Assembly: GCA_902774275.1 (NCBI GenBank)
Contig: CACYHN010000007.1
Span: forward strand, 27,554-91,553
Direction of reading: 5' to 3'
DNA length: 64,000 nucleotides
Source: an uncultured Bacteroidales bacterium
Lineage (GTDB): Bacteria > Bacteroidota > Bacteroidia > Bacteroidales > Bacteroidaceae
Shown: positions 17,435 through 27,052 of the stretch, in pieces
Numbering within the stretch: position 1 is the first letter of the stretch
Layout of the letters: the number at the start of each line of letters is the position of its first letter
Program-made: the position numbers and the translations under genes
The notes under the pieces: model-generated
The model's database searches: none
Told to the model about the DNA's origin: nothing
Seen by the model: the letters and a program-made list of their open reading frames with translations, nothing else

Positions 17435-18616
17435 CTAAATAATAGCTGAAGCTAATAATTCGAGAGCAGGAAGGTCCGATGCTTTCATGCGACTCTTGAT
17501 AGTAACCATAGGCTCTACTATCTCGATGTTGCTCATTGTGGAGAGCATCTCCTTCATGACGCGACCGGCCGATGGAGCCCATGAGCCGTTCTCAATGATA
17601 GCTACCTTACGGTTGCAGAAACCTTTTATCTGGAGCCGATGCAGGAACTCATACATAGGAGTGAACACGCCGGCATCATATGATGAGGCTGCCAGCACCA
17701 GAGTGGAGTGACGGAACGCATCCTCAACGTTCTCAGCAAAATCAGAGCGGCACAGATCACTCACCTCAACACGGGGAGCACCCTTGGCACGCAGTATCTC
17801 AGCCAGCTTCTGAGCTGCCACCATTGTGCCGCCGTGAATGGAGGCACAGGCGATGAAGATACCCTCTGTCTCAACAGCATAGCTGCTCCATGTCTTATAA
17901 AGGTCAATGTACTCTGACAGGTTATCCTCAAGGATAGGACCGTGCAGAGGACGGATACTCTTTATAGGAAGCTCAGCCAGCTTACCCAGCAGGGTGCGTA
18001 CAGGAGCACCGTACTTGCCTACAATGTTGAAATAGTAACGGCGGGCTTCACATGCCCAGTCATCATCATCACGACCGTAGAATCCGCACTTGCTCAAGGC
18101 ACCGAACTTACCCACGGCATCAGCGCTGTAGAGCGCACCCTCAGCCTCATCAAAAGAGACCATTACCTCCGGCCAGTGAACCATTGGGGCGCCGATGAAC
18201 TTAAGGCTGTGGCTGCCCAGTTCAAGCACAGAACCCTCCTTGACTGACAGAGTGCGGCCCTCCACGTTAATATCCTCAAAGAACTGGCTCAGCATCTGAA
18301 TGGCCTTGGCGCTGGCTACGAGAGTGACACTGGGATATGCCTCAAGAGCCCATGCTATAAGAGCAGAGTGATCCGGCTCCATGTGATGAACAACAAGATA
18401 ATCAGGCTGGCGGCCTGCAAGAGCCTCCTTCAGATTTGCCTTCCACTCATCGGCCTTACGTGCATCAGCCGTATCAAGTATAGCTACCTTGTCATCAAGT
18501 ATCACGTATGAGTTATACGCCATTCCCTCAGGAACAATATACTGACTCTCAAACAGGTCCAGATCCAGGTCATCAACACCGATGTACCTTACCTTATCGC
18601 TCAGATTCTTTATCAT
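17435..18616 (-). CDS. fprA: Flavodiiron protein (A-type flavoprotein, FprA)
   Basis: Reduces O2 to water and/or NO to N2O in anaerobes. The 393-aa product has the N-terminal metallo-beta-lactamase-like diiron domain with HHMEPDHSALI (the H-x-E-x-D-H ligand motif) and later MVHWPE and RPLHGPI ligands, then a flavodoxin domain binding FMN (FIACASIHGGTMVA). I took the ATG at 18616, which begins MIKNLSDKVRY. The rubredoxin gene diverges from it, and rubredoxin is the classic electron donor. The two genes share a 90-bp control region. Confidence 0.94.
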   Translation of the reverse strand: MIKNLSDKVRYIGVDDLDLDLFESQYIVPEGMAYNSYVILDDKVAILDTADARKADEWKANLKEALAGRQPDYLVVHHMEPDHSALIAWALEAYPSVTLVASAKAIQMLSQFFEDINVEGRTLSVKEGSVLELGSHSLKFIGAPMVHWPEVMVSFDEAEGALYSADAVGKFGALSKCGFYGRDDDDWACEARRYYFNIVGKYGAPVRTLLGKLAELPIKSIRPLHGPILEDNLSEYIDLYKTWSSYAVETEGIFIACASIHGGTMVAAQKLAEILRAKGAPRVEVSDLCRSDFAENVEDAFRHSTLVLAASSYDAGVFTPMYEFLHRLQIKGFCNRKVAIIENGSWAPSAGRVMKEMLSTMSNIEIVEPMVTIKSRMKASDLPALELLASAII

Positions 18617-18637
18617 AATCCAAAAATTTAGCAGACA

Positions 18638-18645
18638 CAAACTTA
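18638..18645 (-). promoter_or_regulatory. -7 box for fprA
   Basis: TAAGTTTG on the minus strand matches TAnnTTTG, 22 bases before the chosen fprA start. The -33 element is weak. Confidence 0.55.
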
Positions 18646-18666
18646 CAAAAATCTGCCGATTTTATG

Positions 18667-18674
18667 TATGTTTG
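18667..18674 (+). promoter_or_regulatory. -7 box for the rubredoxin gene
   Basis: TATGTTTG on the plus strand matches TAnnTTTG and lies 32 bases before the rubredoxin ATG. Its promoter overlaps the -33 region of fprA, so the two are likely co-controlled or compete. Confidence 0.6.
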
Positions 18675-18705
18675 CAAATAAGTATTAACCTAAATCATAA
18701 CGATT

Positions 18706-18864
18706 ATGAGTAAGTATGTATGCGATATGTGCGGTTGGGAGTATGATCCCCAAGAGGGTTATCCGGAAGGCGGAATAGCACCGGGCACCCCCTTTGAAGA
18801 GTTACCCGATGATTTTGTATGCCCTATCTGTGGCGTAGGAAAGGACCAGTTCTCAGCTGAGTGA
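18706..18864 (+). CDS. Rubredoxin
   Basis: A 52-aa iron-only electron carrier. The two Cys pairs are in [13 protein letters not shown] and CPICGVG, with the conserved [14 protein letters not shown] loop between them. The length is normal for rubredoxin. It diverges from fprA and probably delivers electrons from NAD(P)H:rubredoxin reductase to the flavodiiron protein for oxygen or NO removal. Its stop codon directly abuts the stop of the convergent nhaA gene. Confidence 0.96.
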   Translation: MSKYVCDMCGWEYDPQEGYPEGGIAPGTPFEELPDDFVCPICGVGKDQFSAE

Positions 18865-20268
18865 TCAGCGTCCGGTTTCAACCTTTGAAACCATCTTTAT
18901 CAGAACTGTACCCAGAATGCCGGCAGCCAGAGAGCCCATTAGAATGGCTATCTTGCCGGCATTTCTCATTTCCTCAACTGCCGATGCATCCTGGAATGAG
19001 AGCGTATCAACGAATATTGACATAGTGAATCCAATACCGCCCAGGCAGGCTACTGCAAAGAACATAGCCCAGCCTGCTTTCTCCGGCATAGCACAAAGCT
19101 TTGTCTTTATTGCGGCAAAACTGAAAAGCGTAATGCCGAGCGGCTTGCCCAAAACAAGACCCAGGAATATTCCGATACCCACGCCGCCTGTTATGCCTGC
19201 AGTGTTGAATATGTTGAAATAAGAGAGGTCAGGTATCTCCACACCTGCATTTGCCAAAGCAAAAATAGGCATTATCACAAAGTTGACCCAAGGTGAGAGG
19301 GCGTGCTCCACACGGTAGCTCATATTGAGTGAGCCATATGCGGTTTGGTGTATTTTACGCAACAGATGGCGCTGCGGCCCGTTGGGGAACATGGTCTCAT
19401 CATCAATCTGGTCAAAAGAGAGCAGTTTCTGTGAGAAGAACTTGATCTTGTGCAGCACGTATGAACGTTCAAAACGTGCCTTGGAAGGTATGATGAATGC
19501 CATTACCACACCAGACATAGTAGCATGAATGCCGGAATAGTAGAACAGCACCCATACGATGGTGGCCAATAGCAGATAGACCCAAACATGTTTCTGTCCG
19601 AAATACTTGAACAACCACGCCACGAATATCACCACAACCGATAACGCCAGCAGAAGCAGATTAATGTGACCGCCGTAGAAGAATGCCACCACAAGAATGG
19701 CAATAAGGTCATCAGCTATGGCAAGGGCTGTAAGGAACACCTTAAGTGAAACTGGAACCCTATCACCTAAAACAGACAGAATGCACACCGCAAATGCAAT
19801 ATCCGTTGCCGTAGGAATACCCCAACCTGACGCTGCTATAGTACCATGGTTCACCAATGTGTAGAGCACTGCCGGCATAATGACGCCACCGAATGCTGCA
19901 ATCACCGGAAGCAGTGCCTTCTTTACAGAGGAAAGTTCACCGTGGGCAACTTCACGTTTTATCTCCAGGCCTACGGTAAAAAAGAAGACAACCATCAACA
20001 CATCATTGATGATCTTCTCTATGGTCATTCCGTGCGGGAACAGCCAGTCAACGCGACCGTCAGGACTCTGGAAATGGATCTGTACGCTGGTCTCCAGGAA
20101 AGAATGGTAATAGAAACGCGTAGCAGGCAGATTAGCAAGCAGCATTGCCACTATAACACAGAGCAGAAGGATTACACCCTGAAACCAGGGCTGACGTGAC
20201 AGACTGTCTCTCTTACGGTTGAACTGGAGCATGCTCCTGTTCCAGGTATATATAGGAATAAGTTTCAT
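18865..20268 (-). CDS. nhaA: Na+/H+ antiporter NhaA
   Basis: An inner-membrane sodium/proton exchanger for pH and Na+ homeostasis. The 467-aa product has about twelve hydrophobic segments and the NhaA signatures GREVAHGEL-like (KREVAHGELSS), the TATDIAF helix-IV motif, and ALAIADDLIAI with the tandem aspartates used in ion binding. An extra charged stretch near residues 260-320 (SKARFERSY to LRKIHQTAYGSLN) is longer than in E. coli NhaA but common in Bacteroidetes. It is expressed separately from gpmI, whose terminator lies upstream. Confidence 0.95.
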   Translation of the reverse strand: MKLIPIYTWNRSMLQFNRKRDSLSRQPWFQGVILLLCVIVAMLLANLPATRFYYHSFLETSVQIHFQSPDGRVDWLFPHGMTIEKIINDVLMVVFFFTVGLEIKREVAHGELSSVKKALLPVIAAFGGVIMPAVLYTLVNHGTIAASGWGIPTATDIAFAVCILSVLGDRVPVSLKVFLTALAIADDLIAILVVAFFYGGHINLLLLALSVVVIFVAWLFKYFGQKHVWVYLLLATIVWVLFYYSGIHATMSGVVMAFIIPSKARFERSYVLHKIKFFSQKLLSFDQIDDETMFPNGPQRHLLRKIHQTAYGSLNMSYRVEHALSPWVNFVIMPIFALANAGVEIPDLSYFNIFNTAGITGGVGIGIFLGLVLGKPLGITLFSFAAIKTKLCAMPEKAGWAMFFAVACLGGIGFTMSIFVDTLSFQDASAVEEMRNAGKIAILMGSLAAGILGTVLIKMVSKVETGR

Positions 20269-20285
20269 CTAAATTCAGAAAAACA

Positions 20286-20322
20286 AAAAACACAACCGAC
20301 GACCCTGTTTCAGGTCGTCGGC
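20286..20322 (-). terminator. Terminator of gpmI
   Basis: On the minus strand the stem CCGACGACC..GGTCGTCGG is followed by TTGTGTTTTTTGTTTTT, 22 bases after the gpmI stop. Confidence 0.85.
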
Positions 20323-20343
20323 CATAGGACTATAATCTGTTCT

Positions 20344-21846
20344 TTACTTTACAAGAACCTTTCCGTTCATCTCTGCCGGTATGGGCAGGCCCATGATGGT
20401 GAGAATTGACGGAGCTACATCGGCCAGGATACCTGACTCAACCTTGGCATCCTTGCGCGGGGTAACATAGATTACCGGAACAGGATTCAGAGAGTGAGCG
20501 GTGTTGGGTGTACCATCGGGGTTCAGGGCATTGTCAGCATTACCGTGGTCAGCAATGATGATAGCCTCGTAGTTATGAGCCTTGGCAGCCTCGATAACAT
20601 CGTGAACGCAGGCATCGACTGCAACTACAGCCTTCTCAATAGCCTCATAAACACCGGTATGACCAACCATATCGCCGTTAGCAAAGTTCACCACGATGAA
20701 GTCATACTTATCAGTGCCGATAGCCTCAACCAGCTTGTCACGAACGATGTAAGCGCTCATCTCAGGCTGCAGGTCATAAGTGGCAACCTTGGGTGAAGGT
20801 ACCAGGATACGGTCCTCACCCTCAAACGGAAGCTCGCGGCCGCCGTTCAGGAAGAATGTAACGTGAGCATACTTCTCAGTCTCAGCTATGTGAAGCTGCT
20901 TGAGACCCTGTGCTGAAAGATACTCACCAAGAGTATTGTTTACGTTTTCCTTATCAAACAGGATGTGTACACCGGTAAATGAAGCATCGTACGGAGTGAG
21001 GCAGTAGTACTGCAGACCGGGGATGGTGTGCATGCCCTCGGCATCCATATCCTTCTGAGTAAGAACGATAGTGAGCTCCTTGGCACGGTCGTTACGGAAG
21101 TTGAAGAAGATGATTGCATCACCCTCCTCTATGCGGCTGTCATAAGCCTCATTTACGATAGGCTTCATGAACTCATCGGTAACGCCCTCAGCATATGACT
21201 CCTCAACAGCCTTTACCATATCAGCAGCCTTACGGCCCTCACCGTTTACAAGCTGGTCATAAGCAATCTTAACGCGCTCCCAACGCTTGTCACGATCCAT
21301 TGCATAGTAACGGCCGATGATGGTGGCAACCTTGTCACCACGCTTAACCAACTGGTCAATGAAACCCTTACCGCTCTTGGGATCTGTATCACGACCATCC
21401 ATGAAGCAATGTACGTATGTCTTGTCTATACCATACTCACGGGCTATGTCGGTAAGGCAGAACAGATGCTCCAGTGAACTGTGAACACCGCCGTCTGATA
21501 CCAAACCCATAAGATGCAGCTTCTTGCCGTTCTCCTTGGCGTATGTGTAAGCTGATACCACCTCCTTGTTCTGACGTATGCTACCATCAGCAATGGCACG
21601 GTTTACCTTGACCAGATCCTGATATACAACACGGCCGGCACCGATATTAAGGTGACCAACCTCTGAGTTACCCATCTGACCGTCAGGAAGACCAACGTTC
21701 TCACCTGATGCCAGTAACTGTGCATTAGGATAATTGGCGTTCAGATAATCCATGTAAGGAGTTGGTGTGTTGTAAATTACATCGGCCTTGGAGCGGTTAC
21801 CAATGCCCCAGCCGTCAAGAATCATAAGGAGTGCTTTCTGTTTCAT
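20344..21846 (-). CDS. gpmI: 2,3-bisphosphoglycerate-independent phosphoglycerate mutase
   Basis: Interconverts 3- and 2-phosphoglycerate in glycolysis with two Mn2+ ions. The 500-aa product is of normal size. It starts [15 protein letters not shown], has the serine nucleophile in [14 protein letters not shown], the [14 protein letters not shown] and [12 protein letters not shown] segments, and the metal site [12 protein letters not shown] with [12 protein letters not shown] near the C terminus. The -7 box TACCTTCG-like lies at 21884-21891 on the minus strand. Confidence 0.97.
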   Translation of the reverse strand: MKQKALLMILDGWGIGNRSKADVIYNTPTPYMDYLNANYPNAQLLASGENVGLPDGQMGNSEVGHLNIGAGRVVYQDLVKVNRAIADGSIRQNKEVVSAYTYAKENGKKLHLMGLVSDGGVHSSLEHLFCLTDIAREYGIDKTYVHCFMDGRDTDPKSGKGFIDQLVKRGDKVATIIGRYYAMDRDKRWERVKIAYDQLVNGEGRKAADMVKAVEESYAEGVTDEFMKPIVNEAYDSRIEEGDAIIFFNFRNDRAKELTIVLTQKDMDAEGMHTIPGLQYYCLTPYDASFTGVHILFDKENVNNTLGEYLSAQGLKQLHIAETEKYAHVTFFLNGGRELPFEGEDRILVPSPKVATYDLQPEMSAYIVRDKLVEAIGTDKYDFIVVNFANGDMVGHTGVYEAIEKAVVAVDACVHDVIEAAKAHNYEAIIIADHGNADNALNPDGTPNTAHSLNPVPVIYVTPRKDAKVESGILADVAPSILTIMGLPIPAEMNGKVLVK

Positions 21847-21935
21847 ATATGTAGTGTTTTTATACCCTCATTTTTTCCGGGTGCGAAGGTACACATTTTT
21901 AACACTCAAAGAATTATGAATCTGTTTAAAATGTG

Positions 21936-21970
21936 CAAAAAACAAAACAACCGCCCAAAACAGACGGTTG
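21936..21970 (-). terminator. Terminator of the 22010-23635 lipoprotein gene
   Basis: CAACCG..CGGTTG stem on the minus strand followed by GTTTTGTTTTTTG, 40 bases after the stop codon. Confidence 0.75.
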
Positions 21971-22009
21971 CTTTGATTTTATCCTTATAAATAATAGCTA
22001 TCGTTAGTC

Positions 22010-23635
22010 TTAAAATTCATCAGGATTTGAAATAACCTGATCAATCTTTTTTTCAACACTACCGAACATATGGTCCACGAGCTCGGATATCGCTGGACCA
22101 AAGGCAAGCTCAAACTTCTGCTTTATCTGATTAACAAATGTATTTACATCTATCCCGCCGAAATAATCCTTGAAAGAGAAGAGAGTCTTATAACCTTCAT
22201 CATCATAGGTTTCAATACCTATCTTCAATCCAAGTTTATCAAAGTTAGCGACAACATTATCCTTTATTGTACTGATTATTGAACTAAAATCAGAACCCTT
22301 TGTGGGCGGTTCATAAGCAAGTTTAACTATTGCCTGAGGCTGGTCATAGCCCTTGAAATACAACTCAGCTTTGAGAATTTTGTTGACATCATTCACCAAC
22401 CTGGCCATAGTGGTATCAGCCACTGCCATTGGTTCAAATTGTGACAAGAAAGCAAACAACTGCATAAAGGCACCATTAACTAAAGGATTGTCAATATTTA
22501 CCTTCATCCTTATCTGGTCTTTAAAGACATTGACATTGCAGTCAACACCTTTGAAATACTCCGGATTTCCCGCCCATACTAAGATGTTATCGGTTTCTGC
22601 CCAGTTACAACTGTTGTCAACTTTACCTCTGATATTAATGTTACCCGAAACAGCTTCTTCATTTGAAATATTAGCCGCAAAATCAACATTCAAACCTTTA
22701 TCATCGTCATAGCTTGCTTTTGCCTTGACTGAATAGATGTCAAGTGACACACCTGCATTTAAAGAGAGATCACTGCCGTCAAACGTCAAATATGACAACT
22801 TGAAATCATCATCTTCATTCGTTTTTGTTCCTTTTACCTCAACCTTGAAATCAGTGGTATAATCGGCATTCACACTGATAAGCTTTTCTTCATTCAGGCT
22901 TAAACTGAAATCCAGAATACTGGGTAGAGCAACAGGACAGGAATTATCATTAACTGTAACACTCAACCTGCTCTCCGTATCATTCTGTCCTTTGAGATAA
23001 AGTGTGATGTAATTACCGTCACCTGTATTGACCTTTATTTTCAACTGGTCTGTACCATTCTGGAAATCCAGAATAACAGGAATCATTAACGAATCAATTT
23101 TTTTGTTCAATTCTTCCCTCTGATATGCCTCCAATGTATTAAGATCAACTCCGTTGTAGTGACTTGATATATAACGGAAATAACGGGTCGAATCTACGGT
23201 ATCCCTGAATGCAATCTCAGCTTCAAAATACAGTTTCTCAAAATCAACATATATTGAATCCCGTTTGAGGACTTTCTTATATAGTGAATCCCTATCCAGG
23301 ATATTCTTTAAAGCGTCAAGTTTTGCCTCAAGAACAGGATTCTGTGCGCGCAAAGAATCCATGGCCGTTTCCCACTTAAGATGATATCCTCTATCTGTGA
23401 GGACAGTAGTCACAGCTTGTGCAATATTAGTAAACTCAAGCCTATTACCCAAGCCTGATAACGTCTGTGAAAAAACAGCCTGCTGCTGGGATATAGTGAG
23501 AACTGAAGCAGGATCGACTTTTTCTCTACCGCCCTTACCGCTATCCTTTAAATCGTCCTTCTCCTTATCCGTACATGAAGTAAAAGTACATACACCGATA
23601 GACAATGCAATCAAACAAATAAATAGCCTTCTCAT
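22010..23635 (-). CDS. Large lipoprotein of unknown function
   Basis: A 541-aa exported lipoprotein: signal peptide followed by the lipobox TFTSC (Cys about 21), then a charged linker. Residues 45-160 look helical, with RDSLYKKVLKRDSIY, and the rest is beta-rich with repeated KVNTGDGNY and VKVNIDNPL-like strands. I recognise no domain. It has its own -7 box (TACCTTTG, 23664-23671 minus) and terminator, so it is monocistronic. A surface or periplasmic binding role is possible but not shown. Confidence 0.7.
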   Translation of the reverse strand: MRRLFICLIALSIGVCTFTSCTDKEKDDLKDSGKGGREKVDPASVLTISQQQAVFSQTLSGLGNRLEFTNIAQAVTTVLTDRGYHLKWETAMDSLRAQNPVLEAKLDALKNILDRDSLYKKVLKRDSIYVDFEKLYFEAEIAFRDTVDSTRYFRYISSHYNGVDLNTLEAYQREELNKKIDSLMIPVILDFQNGTDQLKIKVNTGDGNYITLYLKGQNDTESRLSVTVNDNSCPVALPSILDFSLSLNEEKLISVNADYTTDFKVEVKGTKTNEDDDFKLSYLTFDGSDLSLNAGVSLDIYSVKAKASYDDDKGLNVDFAANISNEEAVSGNINIRGKVDNSCNWAETDNILVWAGNPEYFKGVDCNVNVFKDQIRMKVNIDNPLVNGAFMQLFAFLSQFEPMAVADTTMARLVNDVNKILKAELYFKGYDQPQAIVKLAYEPPTKGSDFSSIISTIKDNVVANFDKLGLKIGIETYDDEGYKTLFSFKDYFGGIDVNTFVNQIKQKFELAFGPAISELVDHMFGSVEKKIDQVISNPDEF

Positions 23636-23724
23636 AAAATTCGAGTTTTAAAGTTGATTAGAGCAAAGGTAGTATAATTTTTCTAAAGAAACAAAAAACA
23701 GAAGTTTAATGCTTTGATTACGAA

Positions 23725-24939
23725 TTAAAACATCTGTTTAACACGCTCTATTCCGGCGGTCAAGGCATCAATTTCTGCCTTTGTATTGTAGAAAGAGAAT
23801 GATGCACGAACAGTGCCCGGGATACCCAGACGGTCCATAAGCGGCTCAGCGCAGTGATGTCCGGTGCGCACGGCTATACCCAGACGGTCCAGCAGCGTAC
23901 CCATATCAGACGGATAGATATTGCCCACAAGAAATGAAACTACCGCACTACGATGTTCAGCATTTCCGATAATCCGCATATCAGGAATTCCATTCAGCCT
24001 TTCAATGGCATAATTGCAAAGTTCCGATTCATAAGCGGCGATGTTGTCCATCCCGATACCCTGAACATAATCCAAAGCCTTGGCTAGTGCAATGGAACCC
24101 ACATAATCAGGTGTACCTGCCTCAAACTTGTACGGCAGTTCATTATATGTGGTCTTTTCAAAGGTGACGCGCTTTATCATCTCACCACCTCCCTGATACG
24201 GAGGCATCTTTTCAAGCAGCTCCTTGCGGCCGTAGAGAACGCCTATTCCTGTTGGGCCGTAAATCTTATGTCCGCTGAATGCGTAGAAATCTGCTCCAAG
24301 TTCCTGAACGTTCACCTTGATATGAGGTACAGACTGCGCACCGTCAACTGCCACCGGAATGCCATGTGAATGGGCCAGGCTGATTATCTCAGAGACAGGA
24401 TTCACGGTACCCAACACATTTGAAACGTGCGTGATGCTTACCAGACGGGTCTTGTCTGAAACAAGAGCCTTGAAAGCCTCCAGATCAAGTTCTCCATTGT
24501 CAAGAACAGGAATAACCTTTATCCTGAAACCGTATCTCTCAGACTGGATTTGCCAAGGAACAATATTGCTGTGATGCTCCATTCCGGAGATAATCACCTC
24601 ATCACCCTCTTTCAGGAATGCACTTGAAAATGAACTGGCAAGCAGATTGATACTCTCAGTAGTGCCACGGGTAAAGATAATCTCCTCCGTGCTGCCGGCG
24701 CCGATGAACTGACGCACCTTGTCACGTGCAGACTCCATCAAGTCTGTAGCATGCTGCGACAGGAAATGGATTCCACGATGAACATTGGCGTTCTCATTGC
24801 AGTATGCCTCACTTATGGCATCAATGACACACTGGGGCTTCTGGGTTGTGGCGGCATTGTCAAAATAGACAAGCGGCTTGCCATATACCTCACGCCCTAA
24901 TATAGGGAAATCCCTACGTATTTTCTCTACATCAATCAT
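23725..24939 (-). CDS. sufS: Cysteine desulfurase SufS
   Basis: A PLP enzyme that removes sulfur from cysteine as a persulfide for Fe-S cluster assembly. The 404-aa form begins MIDVEKIRRDFPILGREVYG, just after the sufD stop. Key features are the PLP lysine in FSGHKIYGPTGIG, THVSNVLGTVNP, and the mobile-loop cysteine in RTGHHCAEPLMDRLG. Reading further upstream to 25020 would overlap sufD by 80 bases, so the shorter start is better. No sufE is adjacent. Confidence 0.95.
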   Translation of the reverse strand: MIDVEKIRRDFPILGREVYGKPLVYFDNAATTQKPQCVIDAISEAYCNENANVHRGIHFLSQHATDLMESARDKVRQFIGAGSTEEIIFTRGTTESINLLASSFSSAFLKEGDEVIISGMEHHSNIVPWQIQSERYGFRIKVIPVLDNGELDLEAFKALVSDKTRLVSITHVSNVLGTVNPVSEIISLAHSHGIPVAVDGAQSVPHIKVNVQELGADFYAFSGHKIYGPTGIGVLYGRKELLEKMPPYQGGGEMIKRVTFEKTTYNELPYKFEAGTPDYVGSIALAKALDYVQGIGMDNIAAYESELCNYAIERLNGIPDMRIIGNAEHRSAVVSFLVGNIYPSDMGTLLDRLGIAVRTGHHCAEPLMDRLGIPGTVRASFSFYNTKAEIDALTAGIERVKQMF

Positions 24940-24940
24940 A

Positions 24941-26287
24941 TTATCTGCAGGCACGGCATCCCTCACACTGGGTGAGTTCTCCACGGAAACGTTTCTCAAC
25001 AAGACGGTACAGGCGGTCACGGAGAGGCTCCAACTCCACCTTACCTATAACCTCACCCACAAAGGCGAGCATAAGCATCATTCGGGCCTCCTGCTGCGGA
25101 ATTCCACGCTGACGCATATAGAACAATGCCTTATCGTCAAGCTGGCCCACGGTAGCTCCGTGGCTGCATTTAACGTCATCGGCATATATCTCCAACTGAG
25201 GCTGGGTAAACATACGGGCCTCACGGGTAAGACAAATATTACGGTTGGTCTGCTGTGATGATGTATGCTGTGCACCCTCACGCACCAGCACTTTGCCGGC
25301 AAACGCACCTGTAGAACTCTCATCAAGCACATACTTGAACAGTTCACTGCTTGTGCAATCCGGCACGCGGTGGTCAACAAAGGTCATATTGTCCACATGC
25401 TGGCTCTTATCAGTAATGGCTACTCCGTTTAGAGAGAGTTCCGCACCCTGACCGTCAAAAGTTACGCATACCGTGTTGCGTGTCTGGCCGTTATGAAGTG
25501 TAAGGTTATCAACCGATACCTTACTGCCTGCATCCTGACTTATGTATAGTTCTGATGCACGCAGATTGGCGGTATGGGTCTCCTCCAGGTCATAAAGTTC
25601 AAATGTGGAATCCTGCCCTGCAAAAACCTCAATCACCTGAGTGGTAAGATAGTTGTTCGCAGCCAGCGCATGGTCACAGAGCAACAGTTTTGCCTGTGAT
25701 GCCCGCCCAAGCACAACCAGGATCCTGCGATTAACCATAAGGTCAACCTTGGAACTGAGCAGGGTTATAAGCTGCAGAGGTTTCTCTATAGTAACGCCAT
25801 CGGGCACATAGAGGATGTAACCGTCCTGTGCAAACAACGTGTTGATGGCTGCGATACCAGGCTTGTCCATATCGGCCAACCTGCCGTAGAACTTCTCAAC
25901 AAGATCGGGACGATTCTGAGCGGCCTCTTTAAGGCTGCCTGCAAACACCCCCTCAGGAAGACCTGCCTTAGATGCCCTATCTGAGCTTGCAAAGGCATCA
26001 TTGGCCAGGAAATAGAGTTGGGTACTCAAATTGGGAACACTGCACTTGAAAGCCTGTGCAAAATCAACAGGCATATCCAACCTTGCAAGGTTCATGCCCC
26101 AGTCTGGCTCAAACCACTTTGAGACATCAGTATGCAGATACTCTTCCAGTCGGTTATGGGGCAGACCATACCGGGCAAGACTGCTTAGAGCAGCATCACG
26201 CAAGGTATTCATTACACCGGCGGAGCCACGCTCCACCAGAGCTCTGTTTTCCTTGAAAAGCTCTATGTAATTCTGCGCCGGTTTCAT
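24941..26287 (-). CDS. sufD: Fe-S cluster assembly protein SufD
   Basis: Subunit of the SufBC2D scaffold, in which SufD pairs with SufB and supports iron entry. The 448-aa product is somewhat short at its N terminus but has the SufB/D beta-helix core: LYVPDGVTIEKPLQL, the VDNMTFVDHRVPDCTSS stretch and the CSHGATVGQLDDKALFYMRQRG signature. Its ATG overlaps the sufC stop (ATGA), which implies coupled translation. Confidence 0.92.
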   Translation of the reverse strand: MKPAQNYIELFKENRALVERGSAGVMNTLRDAALSSLARYGLPHNRLEEYLHTDVSKWFEPDWGMNLARLDMPVDFAQAFKCSVPNLSTQLYFLANDAFASSDRASKAGLPEGVFAGSLKEAAQNRPDLVEKFYGRLADMDKPGIAAINTLFAQDGYILYVPDGVTIEKPLQLITLLSSKVDLMVNRRILVVLGRASQAKLLLCDHALAANNYLTTQVIEVFAGQDSTFELYDLEETHTANLRASELYISQDAGSKVSVDNLTLHNGQTRNTVCVTFDGQGAELSLNGVAITDKSQHVDNMTFVDHRVPDCTSSELFKYVLDESSTGAFAGKVLVREGAQHTSSQQTNRNICLTREARMFTQPQLEIYADDVKCSHGATVGQLDDKALFYMRQRGIPQQEARMMLMLAFVGEVIGKVELEPLRDRLYRLVEKRFRGELTQCEGCRACR

Positions 26288-27051
26288 TTCAGGGAATCCT
26301 CATACTCCTTAATAACCCAATCATATCCGCGCTCCTCCAGTTCAAGAGCCAGTTCAGGACCGGCAGTCTTGATTATGCGGCCCTGATAAAGCACATGGAC
26401 AATATCGGGCTTGATGTAGTCAAGCAGACGCTGGTAATGGGTAATGACTATTACAGATGTTTCAGGGCTCTTAAGGCGGTTAACGCCATCGGCAACAATG
26501 CGCAGGGCATCGATGTCAAGACCTGAATCAGTCTCGTCAAGTATGCTCAGTGACGGCTCAAGCATGGCCATCTGGAATATCTCGTTACGTTTCTTCTCAC
26601 CGCCGCTGAAGCCTTCATTCACGGAACGGTTCATGAACTTGGCGTCAAGCTTGACCATGTCACGCTTCTCCTTGATGAACTTAAGGAACTCCGTAGGGGC
26701 CATAGGCGGCAGACCCTGATACTTGCGTTTCTCATTGATGGCGGTGCGCATAAAATTGGTCATGCTCACGCCCGGAATCTCAACCGGATACTGGAATGAC
26801 ATGAACAGTCCCTCATGGCTGCGCTCCTCAGCACTCATCTCAAGCAGGTTCTTGCCCTTGAATGTAGCTGTTCCGCCTGTCACCTCATATGCAGGATGGC
26901 CCACAAGCACATTACTCATGGTACTCTTGCCTGAGCCGTTGGGACCCATTATGGCATGTACCTCACCGGCATTCACCTCAAGGTTAATGCCCTTCAATAT
27001 CTGTTTGCCGTTTATTGCGGCCTCAAGATTCTCTATCTTTAACATACTCAT
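26284..27051 (-). CDS. sufC: Fe-S cluster assembly ATPase SufC
   Basis: ABC-type ATPase of the SufBC2D complex. The 255-aa product has Walker A (GPNGSGKST), the signature NEGFSGGEKKRNEI, and Walker B (SLSILDETDSGLD, with the Suf-typical ETDSGLDID). It is in the sufB-sufC-sufD-sufS order and lies two bases after sufB. Confidence 0.96.
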   Translation of the reverse strand: MSMLKIENLEAAINGKQILKGINLEVNAGEVHAIMGPNGSGKSTMSNVLVGHPAYEVTGGTATFKGKNLLEMSAEERSHEGLFMSFQYPVEIPGVSMTNFMRTAINEKRKYQGLPPMAPTEFLKFIKEKRDMVKLDAKFMNRSVNEGFSGGEKKRNEIFQMAMLEPSLSILDETDSGLDIDALRIVADGVNRLKSPETSVIVITHYQRLLDYIKPDIVHVLYQGRIIKTAGPELALELEERGYDWVIKEYEDSLK

Positions 27052-27052
27052 T

